Part shown: positions 7,040-14,267 of the stretch, one piece after another
Layout: each line of letters begins with the position of its first letter
Numbering within the stretch: position 1 is the first letter of the stretch
Made by a program: the position numbers and the translations under genes
Source of the DNA: CAITSH01 sp964385505
GTDB lineage: Bacteria; Pseudomonadota; Gammaproteobacteria; Burkholderiales; SG8-39
DNA length: 28,353 nucleotides
Reading direction: 5' to 3'
NCBI GenBank assembly: GCA_964385505.1
Contig: CAYLPI010000036.1
Location: 1 to 28,353 of the forward strand
Notes under the pieces: model-generated
What the model was told of the DNA's origin: nothing
The model's database searches: none
What the model saw: the letters and a program-made list of their open reading frames with translations, nothing else

Positions 7040-8506
7040 ATGAGCGCCGACTTTGACCTGACCGTGCGCAACGGCAGCATCACCACCGCCACCGACAGCT
7101 TTCGCTGCGACCTTGGCATCCGCGACGGGCGCATCGCGGCAATGGAGGCGCGGCTCCCGCCGGGGCGGCGCGACCTTGACGCGAAGGGCCTCCTGGTGCT
7201 GCCCGGCGGCGTTGACAGCCACTGCCACGTCGAGCAACTGTCGTCCACCGGCAAAATGTGCGCCGATGATTTTTACAGCGCCACCGTCGCCGCCGCCTTC
7301 GGCGGCACCACCACCATCATCCCGTTCGCCGCCCAGCACAAAGGCAATTCGTTGCTCGCCGTCGCCGACGACTATGCCGCCCGCGCCGCCGAAAAAGCCG
7401 TCATCGACTACGGCTACCACCTGATCATTTCCGATCCGACCGCGCACGCACTCGAGGTTGAGTTGCCGCAACTGATCAAGCGCGGCGTCACCTCTTTCAA
7501 GGTCTACATGACCTACGACCTGCTCAAGCTCGACGACGGCCAGATGCTCGACGTGCTGGCCGCGGCCGATCGCGAGCGCGCGCTGGTGATGGTGCACGCC
7601 GAAAACCACGAGATCATCAAATGGATCGCCAAGCGCCTGCTCGAGCGCGGCCATACCCTGCCGAAATTCCACGCCGTCAGTCACTCGCCGCTGGCCGAGA
7701 GCGAGGCGACCAACCGCATTATTGCGCTGGCGCGCCTGCTCGATGTGCCGGTGCTGGTGGTGCACGTGTCGGGCATCGAGGCGGTGAAGACCATACGCGC
7801 GGCGCAATCGCTCGGCGCCCGCGTCTATGCCGAGACCTGCCCGCAATACCTGTTCCTCACCGCAGACGACAGCGACAAGGCCGGGTTCGAGGGCGCCAAG
7901 TATTGCTGCAGCCCGCCGCCGCGCGACGCCGCCTCGCAGGAGGCGGTGTGGAGGGGCCTCACCGACGGCACCTTCCAGGTGTTCTCCTCAGACCATGCAC
8001 CGTATCGTTTCGACGAGACGGGCAAGCTGCCCAAGGGTGACAAGACCACGTTCAAGGACATGGCCAACGGCGTGCCCGGCCTCGAGGTGCGCCTGCCGCT
8101 GCTGTTTTCCGAGGGCGTCGGCAAGGGTCGCATCACGCTCAATGAATTTGTCGCACTGACCGCGACCAACCACGCGCGCATGTACGGCCTCTCCGACCGC
8201 AAGGGCAGCATCGCCGTCGGCCTTGACGCCGACTTCGCGCTCTGGGACACGACCAAAGAAGTGACGCTGACCGCTGCGATGATGCACGACAATGTCGGCT
8301 ACACGCCGTACGAGGGCAAGACCATTCGCGGCTGGCCGGTCGCGGTGGTGAGCCGCGGCCGTGTCGTTGTTGAAAACGGGCAATTGCACGCGGCGCGCGG
8401 CAGCGGGCAGTTCATCGCGCGCGGCGTGCCCGGGCCGCTGGGCCTCGCGCACAAACCGGCGCCCGGCATGGGCGTGTTCAAATCGCTGCTGGGCCTGTCG
8501 CAATGA
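7040..8506 (+). CDS. hydA: D-hydantoinase / dihydropyrimidinase
   Basis: A 488-residue amidohydrolase that opens the ring of 5-substituted hydantoins or dihydropyrimidines to N-carbamoyl (D-)amino acids. The binuclear metal site is complete: HCH in GGVDSHCHVEQ (H61, H63), the Lys to be carboxylated in SFKVYMTY (K154), H186 in VHAEN, H242 in VHVSG and D318 in SSDHAPY. The usual substrate-contact region YCCSPPPRD (288-296) and the C-terminal beta sandwich (GLDADFALWD) are present, and length is normal. The ATG at 7040 gives the conserved start; the ribosome-binding site is poor. The nearby D-carbamoylase gene and racemase remnant argue for hydantoin rather than pyrimidine breakdown, which is inference. 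Confidence 0.92.
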   Translation: MSADFDLTVRNGSITTATDSFRCDLGIRDGRIAAMEARLPPGRRDLDAKGLLVLPGGVDSHCHVEQLSSTGKMCADDFYSATVAAAFGGTTTIIPFAAQHKGNSLLAVADDYAARAAEKAVIDYGYHLIISDPTAHALEVELPQLIKRGVTSFKVYMTYDLLKLDDGQMLDVLAAADRERALVMVHAENHEIIKWIAKRLLERGHTLPKFHAVSHSPLAESEATNRIIALARLLDVPVLVVHVSGIEAVKTIRAAQSLGARVYAETCPQYLFLTADDSDKAGFEGAKYCCSPPPRDAASQEAVWRGLTDGTFQVFSSDHAPYRFDETGKLPKGDKTTFKDMANGVPGLEVRLPLLFSEGVGKGRITLNEFVALTATNHARMYGLSDRKGSIAVGLDADFALWDTTKEVTLTAAMMHDNVGYTPYEGKTIRGWPVAVVSRGRVVVENGQLHAARGSGQFIARGVPGPLGLAHKPAPGMGVFKSLLGLSQ

Positions 8507-8596
8507 GGGCGGCCGGGTTGCCGGTTCACGCGAAATAAAAACGATGAGCGATAAAAAATTCGATAAAAAATTTGGATTGGCGGTGGTGAAACCGGG

Positions 8597-8899
8597 CGCG
8601 GTCAATCTCGCCGTTCTGCCGGCCTCAACCGCTGGCAGACCATGGTTGGGGTCATTTTGCCGCAGGCCACGCGCAATGTGCTACCCGATCTCATCAGCAA
8701 TACCCTCGAAGTAATCAAGCCCACCACGCTGGCGAGCGTGGTGGCGATGCCCGGGCTGCTCAACACCGCGCGCCAGGCCCGGGCGCTGACCTACAACCCG
8801 ACGCCCATCGTGCCGGCCGCGCTGATGTACCTCGCGCTGCTGTGGCCGCTGGTGCGCTGGATGTCGCGCCTCGAGCACAAGAGCATCGCCGTGCGCTGA
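8597..8899 (+). pseudogene. C-terminal remnant of a polar amino-acid ABC transporter permease
   Basis: From about 8597 one frame reads RGQSRRSAGLNRWQTMVGVI and continues LPQATRNVLPDLI, TLASVVAMPGLLNTARQ, a hydrophobic helix and RLEHKSIAVR to a TGA. This is the EAA loop, the last membrane helix and the tail of the HisM/GlnP permease family; the EAA loop itself carries a small deletion. The N-terminal two thirds are missing. Upstream, a different frame from an ATG at 8544 begins MSDKKFDKKFGLAVV and runs out of frame into the remnant, which may be the start of another lost gene. A TAA closes the permease frame near 8564. This looks like part of the lost uptake system of the hydantoin locus. Confidence 0.75.
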
Positions 8900-8930
8900 A
8901 GCCGTTTGCGTGTGCCTGCAATGACATGAA

Positions 8931-8954
8931 AAACGCCCGCGATTGCGGGCGTTT
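8931..8954. terminator. intrinsic bidirectional terminator
   Basis: AAACGCCCGC and GCGGGCGTTT pair perfectly over 10 bp with a GATT loop. On the minus strand the stem is followed by a T-rich run (complement of 8926-8931), and on the plus strand by TTTATTC. It lies just past the stop of the minus-strand secreted-protein gene (8982) and past the plus-strand permease remnant, so it can end transcription from both sides. Confidence 0.85.
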
Positions 8955-8981
8955 ATTCACCACGCTTGCCGTGCTGCTGCC

Positions 8982-10147
8982 TTAGCGGCGATTTGAACCG
9001 CCGCGGCCTTGCGCGGCTGCGCCAACCTGCCGGGTGGACGTGCCAGCGGTGCTGGCCATGGCGATGCGCTGCCCTTGTGCCGAGCCGTAATGCCGACCCG
9101 TGCCGCCGCCGGTGGTGGCCGGGCTGCTGCCTGCGGCCGGTGCAGAACCGTAGTGCCGGCCGGGGTTGGTGGTCGGCGTGGTGCTGCCGCCGGGCTGGTT
9201 GCCGCGGTTCTGGTTCCAGCCGAGGTGACGGCCCCGGTCGGTGTTGCCCTGGCTGTGGCCGAAGTCGCGATTGCCCCTGTTGTGGCTGAAGTCACGGTGG
9301 TCGCCCTGGGTCCAGCCGCGGTACTGACCCTGGTTTTGACCGTAGTGCTGACCATAGTGCTGACCGTAGTGCTGACCATAGGACTGACCGTAGCCGCTGC
9401 GCTCGCCACGGAACTGCCCGTCGTGGCGCTCGNNNNNNNNNNNNNNNNNNNNNNNNNNNNNNNNNNNNNNNNNNNNNNNNNNNNNNNNNNNNNNNNNNNN
9501 NNNNNNNNNNNNNNNNNNNNNNNNNNNNNNNNATAGGACTGACCGTAGCCGCTGCGCTCGCCACGGAACTGCCCGTCGTGGCGCTCGTTGCGGATGTCGC
9601 GGCTGAAGCGGTTGTCCGAGTGCTGGATGCTGCGTTGCTCGTAGCGGCCGATGTGGCCATCGGCACCGGCACGCGCTTCGCCGCGATGGTTCCATGACTG
9701 TTCGCGCTGCAGTTGCGAGACTTCACGGTTGCTCAACTGTCCCGACTGCACGCCCTGGGCGATGCGCCGTTCCTGGCTGATGTTGCGCTGCACGTCCGCC
9801 TGCATGCGTTCTGACGAACGCGAATTGGGGTTGCCGGTCTGTGCATCGGTCGATTCGCGGCGGATGTTCTGGCCGAGGCGATCCTGGGCATTGTCTATGC
9901 GTGCCGCTTCCTGCGATGTCAGCCTGCCGTCGGACAGGGCGCGCGATTCCATCCGGTCAACACGGGCGGTTTGACCCTGCAGCCGCGCGGCTTCCTGCAC
10001 CGTCAACTGGCCCGAGTCCAGACCCTGGTAAATGCGTTGCTGCTGGTTGATGTCACGTTCAATGATTTGCGATGTGCTTTGTGCGAACGCGCTTGCGGCA
10101 AACAGCGTACCGAGCGCGACGGCGATGGCGGTTTTGACGGGATTCAT
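8982..10147 (-). CDS. Gln/Arg-rich secreted protein, interrupted by an assembly gap
   Basis: A signal peptide (MNPVKTAIAVALGTLFAASA, cut near FAQ) leads into a very hydrophilic protein with no recognised domain. Residues 30-110 hold related segments of the form QQQRIYQGLDSGQLTVQEAA and DRMESRALSDGRLTSQEAA, with a further copy after NISQERRIAQGVQSGQLS; they resemble the second half of an EF-hand loop but lack its Asp ligands. Further on it becomes Gly/Tyr/His/Gln-rich with GQHY tandem units and several RHYGSA motifs. The frame is broken by 100 N at 9433-9532. Removing the N run plus one of the two flanking 55-bp copies leaves 1011 bases, a whole number of codons giving 336 residues, so the gene is probably intact. 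The ATG at 10147 has GAGGAG seven bases upstream. Confidence 0.7.
9378..9587. repeat. 55-bp direct repeat flanking the N gap
   Basis: Bases 9378-9432 and 9533-9587 are identical over exactly 55 bases and abut the N run on both sides. This is the pattern left when an assembler leaves two contig ends that overlap by one k-mer unjoined and a scaffolder inserts N between them. On the protein level both copies read from ERHDG to GQSY. Confidence 0.9.
9433..9532. other. assembly gap (100 N)
   Basis: One hundred undetermined bases, a conventional placeholder length rather than a measured one. It lies in the tandem-repeat part of the secreted-protein gene, where short reads are hard to place. Confidence 0.98.
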
Positions 10148-10230
10148 GGTTTGGCTCCTCGATGGACAGGCATGGGATGTCCCCATGTCTGCATTCAACG
10201 CGGAACGCCCGCCCCAAGCTACAGCGGAAC

Positions 10231-10255
10231 TGTAAGTCCTGTAAGGGTGTGTAAG
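10231..10255 (-). promoter_or_regulatory. three TGTAAG direct repeats upstream of the secreted-protein gene
   Basis: TGTAAG occurs at 10231-10236, 10240-10245 and 10250-10255 (CTTACA on the minus strand), spaced 9 and 10 bases apart, 84 bases before the ATG at 10147. Direct repeats at about one helical turn are typical of response-regulator sites. No regulator is identified and no clear -35/-10 pair was found, so this is a candidate only. Confidence 0.3.
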
Positions 10256-10352
10256 CGCGACGAGCATATCGCCCCGAAACTGTTACCGCCGATAACAATT
10301 GTGCAGACGACACCCGCCGGGTTGCGTAAAAAGCCGCCCGCCGGGACCCGGT

Positions 10353-10751
10353 TCACCCGGCCCGGATCCAGCCGACATGCGCGGCCACCCACCAGCCGCA
10401 GGCGAGCGATGCGATGAGCCACAGCGCCACGATCACCGCAGCGGCCAGCCAGCTCTTCGGTTTGTCCGCCAGGTGCACGGCGCGCACGCGCGCATCGGCG
10501 ATCACCGCGTCCGGAACCAGCCGCAGCGCGAGGGCAATACCCAGCGGCAGCAGTACCAGGTCATCAAGATAACCCAGCACCGGAATGAAATCGGGAATGA
10601 GGTCGATCGGGCTCAATGCGTAGGCGACGACCAGGCCGGCCACCAGCTTTGCCACGAGCGGCGTGCGCGGATCACGCACGGCAAAATACAGTGTCAGCAC
10701 CTCGCTCCTGAGCAGGCGGGCCTTGTCGCGAAGCCACTGAAAGACTCGCAT
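10353..10751 (-). CDS. DUF1232 (YkvA-type) membrane protein
   Basis: A 132-residue protein with the DUF1232 signature: DPRTPLVAKLVAGLVVAYAL followed by SPIDLIPDFIPVLGYLDDL (about residues 27-65), where the SPIDLIPDFIP core is diagnostic. Hydrophobic stretches at about 33-46, 66-80 and 104-124 suggest two or three membrane segments. The family's function is unknown. The ATG at 10751 is chosen because the family begins near it; a TTG further upstream would overlap the amidohydrolase gene. It starts 16 bases after the stop of the D-carbamoylase gene and is probably co-transcribed with it, although there is no functional link that I know of. Confidence 0.85.
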   Translation of the reverse strand: MRVFQWLRDKARLLRSEVLTLYFAVRDPRTPLVAKLVAGLVVAYALSPIDLIPDFIPVLGYLDDLVLLPLGIALALRLVPDAVIADARVRAVHLADKPKSWLAAAVIVALWLIASLACGWWVAAHVGWIRAG

Positions 10752-10767
10752 GGCGGCGCGCGTCGCT

Positions 10768-11724
10768 TCAGTAGGGCCCGTCGTGGCCCTCGGGGGGTGG
10801 CGTCGCGCCGGTCTGCGCGGTGATGATGCCGTAATGCTCGGGCCGGCGGTGCTCGTGAAATGCAAAGATGGTGCTCTTGTTGAACTGGCATTCGTCAAGA
10901 TCAGCGTCGGCGACAATCAACTCGTCGGCGAGCGTGTGCGCCTGGGCGACGATCTCACCCGAGGGCGCGACAATGACCGACGAGCCGCACATGTCAAAGC
11001 CGTCTTCCTTGCCGGCCTTGGCTACCGCCACCACCCAGGTGCCGTTCTGATAGGCGCCGGCGCTGATCACGAGATTGGAATGGAAGACACGCAGGTAATG
11101 CGCCTCCACGCCGTTGCGGTTCATTGCCGGCGTGTTGTAGCCGAGCATGATCAGCTCCACGCCCTTCATGCCCATGACGCGGTAGGTCTCGGGCCAGCGC
11201 CTGTCGTTGCAAATGCACATGCCCATGATGCCACCCATGGTGCGCCACACGGGAAAGCCGAGATCGCCCGGTTCGAAATAGCGTTTTTCGAGATGCTGCC
11301 AGGGCAGCTCGGGCCGGTAGTCGGCGTGGCCGGGCAGATGCACCTTGCGGTACTTGCCGACGATGCTGCCCGACTGGTCAACCATGATGGCGGTGTTGTA
11401 GCGGTGCTTTTTGCCCGCTTCCATCGCGATCTCGGCGTAACCGAGATAAAAACCGATGCCGAGCTTTTTCGCTTCGTCGAACAGCGGCTGCACCGCCGGG
11501 TTGGGCATCGCCGTTTCATAAAATGCGTCGAGCTCGGCTTCATCCTCTATATACCAGCGCGGGAAAAAGGTGGTGAGGGCCAGCTCCGGAAACACGACGA
11601 TGCCGGCGCCGCGCGCCCTGGCCCGGCGCATCAGGTCGAGCAGGCGCTTGACCACGCTCTGGCGTGATTCGCTGCGCGCGATGGGACCGAGCTGGGCGCC
11701 GGCGAGGGTGATGAGGCGTGCCAT
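10768..11724 (-). CDS. N-carbamoyl-D-amino-acid amidohydrolase (D-carbamoylase)
   Basis: A 318-residue nitrilase-superfamily enzyme that hydrolyses N-carbamoyl-D-amino acids to D-amino acid, CO2 and ammonia. It follows the well-studied Agrobacterium D-carbamoylase along its length: FPELALTTFFPRW (E47), YRKVHLPGH (K127) and CICNDRRWPETYRVMG (C172) give the Glu-Lys-Cys triad at the family's own numbering, and HLEKRYFEPGDLGFPV and IVAPSGEIVA are shared. The ATG at 11724 is preceded by AGGAGA at good spacing; the longer open frame upstream overlaps the neighbouring oxidoreductase and is not used. With the hydantoinase at 7040 it completes a hydantoin-to-D-amino-acid route. The gene faces the opposite way from the hydantoinase, 2.3 kb apart. 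Confidence 0.93.
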   Translation of the reverse strand: MARLITLAGAQLGPIARSESRQSVVKRLLDLMRRARARGAGIVVFPELALTTFFPRWYIEDEAELDAFYETAMPNPAVQPLFDEAKKLGIGFYLGYAEIAMEAGKKHRYNTAIMVDQSGSIVGKYRKVHLPGHADYRPELPWQHLEKRYFEPGDLGFPVWRTMGGIMGMCICNDRRWPETYRVMGMKGVELIMLGYNTPAMNRNGVEAHYLRVFHSNLVISAGAYQNGTWVVAVAKAGKEDGFDMCGSSVIVAPSGEIVAQAHTLADELIVADADLDECQFNKSTIFAFHEHRRPEHYGIITAQTGATPPPEGHDGPY

Positions 11725-11767
11725 GTTGGATGTCTCCTGGAGAATACGGGGATGCGGGGCGCGCCGC

Positions 11768-11925
11768 TCAGATGCGACCGCGCTTGCACATGGCCTCGAG
11801 GTATTGCGAGTCCTCGACGGCAAAGCGGCCACGGGTGCGGCAGAACCGGTTGGCGAACAGGCGGCCGACCGGAAATAGCTGTCCATGTTGACGCGCAGCG
11901 TGGCCGGATCGACCAGGCCCCCGCG
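11768..11925 (-). pseudogene. frameshifted C-terminal remnant of an unidentified gene
   Basis: Between the D-carbamoylase and the quinone oxidoreductase, one minus-strand frame reads GLVDPATLRVNMDSYF (about 11919-11872) and the next frame, one base over, continues PVGRLFANRFCRTRGRF and EDSQYLEAMCKRGRI to a TGA at 11768-11770. Restoring a single base at the TTTCC run joins them into one plausible protein end of about 50 residues. The rest of the gene is absent. It might be the end of a transporter binding protein of the hydantoin locus, but I do not recognise it and that is a guess. Confidence 0.45.
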
Positions 11926-11984
11926 CGCATGCAAGCACACCACTCCGCCCGTCCATATCCCGCCGTCTCCGGTCCTGTTTGCGT

Positions 11985-12959
11985 TCACACCACCAATATT
12001 GCCTTGCCCTGCACCTTGCGGGCGAGTAGGTCGGCGAGCGCATCGGCGGCGCGCGCGAGAGGATAGGTGGTGGAGACCAGCGGTTTGAGTTTGCCGGCAA
12101 TGACCCAGCCGTAGATTTCGGTCATGTTGTTGCGGTGCGCCTGCGGGTCGCGGCGCGCGAATTCGCCCCAGAACACGCCGACGATGGCGCAACCCTTGAG
12201 CAACGTCAGGTTGAGCGGAATGCGCGGAATTTCACCGGCGGCAAAACCGACCACGAGGTAGCGCCCGCCCCAGGCCATGCCACGCACCGCCGGCTCGGCG
12301 TAGTGGCCGCCGACCGGGTCATAGACCACATCCACGCCCTTGCCGTCGGTCAGCGTCTTGATGGCTTCGCGCAGGTCGTCGCGGCTGTAATTGATCAGCG
12401 CATCGGCGCCAAAGCGCCGGCAGGTGGCGAGCTTGTCGTCGGTGGAGGCGGCGGCAATGACGCGTGCGCCCATCAGCTTGCCCAGTTCCACCGCTGCCAG
12501 CCCGACGCCGCCGGCGGCACCCAGCACCAGCAGGGTTTCGCCCTGCTTGAGTTGCGCGCGGTCCTTCAGCGCATGGTAAGTCGTGCCGTAGGTCACGGTG
12601 ATGCCGGCGGCGACGTTGAAGTCCATGCCATCGGGTAGCGGAGCGAGGCGGTCGGCGTTGACCACCACCTCCTCGGCATAGGCGCCCCACAGCGTGCCGG
12701 CCGAAACGGCGTCGCCGGGCTTGACGCCGCTGACCCCTTCGCCTACGAGCTTTACCAGGCCGGCCATTTCACTACCGGGCGAGAAGGGCAGATCGGGCTT
12801 GAACTGGTATTTGCCCTGGATGATCAGCGTATCGGGGAAGTTCACACCGGCGGCGCGCACACTCACCACCACCTGACCCTTGCCCGGCTGCAGCGAGGGG
12901 ATATTCTCGACCACCAGCGACGAGGGCGGACCGTATTGCTTGCATAAAACAGCTTTCAC
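11985..12959 (-). CDS. zinc-independent quinone oxidoreductase-like protein (MDR superfamily)
   Basis: A 324-residue medium-chain reductase of the NADPH:quinone oxidoreductase group, cytoplasmic. It has the N-terminal GroES-like part with RAAGVNFPDTLIIQGKYQ (35-52), the NADP-binding GAAGGVGLAAVELGKLMGA (147-165), and the VYDPVGG segment. The structural and catalytic zinc ligands of alcohol dehydrogenases are missing, as expected for this group. The start is a GTG at 12957-12959 with AAGGAG about five bases before it; the frame opens MKAVLCKQYGPP, the normal beginning for these enzymes. It is divergent from the acyl-CoA dehydrogenase pair, which share a 125-base region containing TGATAATAACG. 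Its substrate is unknown. Confidence 0.9.
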   Translation of the reverse strand: MKAVLCKQYGPPSSLVVENIPSLQPGKGQVVVSVRAAGVNFPDTLIIQGKYQFKPDLPFSPGSEMAGLVKLVGEGVSGVKPGDAVSAGTLWGAYAEEVVVNADRLAPLPDGMDFNVAAGITVTYGTTYHALKDRAQLKQGETLLVLGAAGGVGLAAVELGKLMGARVIAAASTDDKLATCRRFGADALINYSRDDLREAIKTLTDGKGVDVVYDPVGGHYAEPAVRGMAWGGRYLVVGFAAGEIPRIPLNLTLLKGCAIVGVFWGEFARRDPQAHRNNMTEIYGWVIAGKLKPLVSTTYPLARAADALADLLARKVQGKAILVV

Positions 12960-13084
12960 ATGTTCTCCTTGTTCTGCGGTGATAATAACGCAGCTTGCCC
13001 GGTCACCGGCGTGCCGCTACCATCCTGGCGGGCGTCGTCTGCGGCGGGCGCCGATCAGACTCCCAAATTCAACCGGGCGTGGCC

Positions 13085-14266
13085 ATGGATCTCGACTTTA
13101 CCGAACAAGAACTGGCATTTCGCGACGAAGTACGTACCTTCCTGTGTGACAGCCTGCCCGCGGCCATCGCGCGCAAGGTGCTCGATCACCGCCACCTCAC
13201 CCGGGACGACCAGGGGTGCTGGCAGGACATACTGGCAAAAAAGGGCTGGCTTGCCGGTCACTGGCCGGTTGAATTCGGTGGCTGCGGCTGGACGCCGGTG
13301 CAGGTGCATATTTTCGACGAAGAGGCCGCCGCCGCCGGCGCGCCGCGGTTGATTCCCTTCGGCCTCAACATGGTCGCGCCGGTGATCATGGCTTTTGGCA
13401 GCGACTGGCAAAAGCAGCATTACCTCTCGCGCATCCGCGAGAACACCGACTGGTGGTGCCAGGGTTACTCCGAACCGGGCTCGGGCTCGGACCTCGCCAG
13501 CCTCAAGACACGCGCGGAGCGCGATGGCGAGGACTATGTCGTCAACGGCCAGAAGGCCTGGACCACGCTGGCGCAGCACGCCGACATGATTTTTTGCCTG
13601 GTGCGCACCTCGAGCGAAGGACGCAAGCAGGAGGGTATTTCATTCCTGCTCATCGACATGCATTCGCCCGGCATTACCGTGCGCCCCATCATCATGCTCG
13701 ACGAGGGCCACGAGGTGAACGAGGTGTTCTTCGACAATGTGCGTGTGCCGGCGAAAAATCGTGTCGGTGAAGAGGGCAAGGGTTGGACCTACGCCAAGTT
13801 CCTGCTCGGCCACGAGCGCACCAACATCGCCGGCGTCGGCGCGTCCAAGCGCGAGCTTGCCACGCTCAAGGCCATTGCGCGCAGCGAGACCAGGGCCGGC
13901 CGGCCGCTGATCGAGGACGCCGGATTTGCCGCAAAGATCGCGCTGGTCGAAATCGAACTGATGGCGCTGGAGGTGACGGTGATGCGCGTGCTCGCGGCGC
14001 GCGGCAAGGCCCCCGGTGCCGAGTCGTCCATCCTCAAGATCAAGGGCACCGAAATCCAGCAGACGCTCACGGCGCTGATGATGGAGGCGCTGGGCCCCTA
14101 CGCCCAGCCCTTTCTGCCCGATCAGGCGGAGGGCGAAACGCCGGTCGGCCCTGCTTACGCCGCGCCGCTCGCCGCGCGCTATTTCAACATGCGCAAGACC
14201 ACCATCTACGGCGGTTCCAACGAAGTGCAGCGCAATATCATTGCGCAAATGGTGCTGGGGCTCTGA
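13085..14266 (+). CDS. pimC: acyl-CoA dehydrogenase, large subunit (PimC type)
   Basis: A 393-residue FAD enzyme of the acyl-CoA dehydrogenase family. Landmarks are MDLDFTEQELAFRDEVRTFL, the flavin/substrate motif QGYSEPGSGSDLASLKT (127-142), GQKAWTTLAQHAD, and a C-terminal TTIYGGSNEVQRNIIAQ. The YGG in place of the YEG of MCAD-type enzymes means the base is not at the C-terminal position; the Glu in LLGHERTN (E244) is the likely base, as in heteromeric members. The next gene begins one base after its TGA and encodes the partner subunit. The pair resembles the pimeloyl-CoA dehydrogenase PimC/PimD of Rhodopseudomonas, which acts on CoA esters of dicarboxylic acids. The ATG at 13085 is chosen from family alignment; the actual substrate is not established. 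Confidence 0.85.
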   Translation: MDLDFTEQELAFRDEVRTFLCDSLPAAIARKVLDHRHLTRDDQGCWQDILAKKGWLAGHWPVEFGGCGWTPVQVHIFDEEAAAAGAPRLIPFGLNMVAPVIMAFGSDWQKQHYLSRIRENTDWWCQGYSEPGSGSDLASLKTRAERDGEDYVVNGQKAWTTLAQHADMIFCLVRTSSEGRKQEGISFLLIDMHSPGITVRPIIMLDEGHEVNEVFFDNVRVPAKNRVGEEGKGWTYAKFLLGHERTNIAGVGASKRELATLKAIARSETRAGRPLIEDAGFAAKIALVEIELMALEVTVMRVLAARGKAPGAESSILKIKGTEIQQTLTALMMEALGPYAQPFLPDQAEGETPVGPAYAAPLAARYFNMRKTTIYGGSNEVQRNIIAQMVLGL

Positions 14267-14267
14267 C

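Noticed and set aside
8982..10147. Calcium-binding EF-hands in the Gln/Arg-rich protein
   Set aside because: Only the last part of the loop pattern is present; the Asp ligands at loop positions 1 and 3 are missing.
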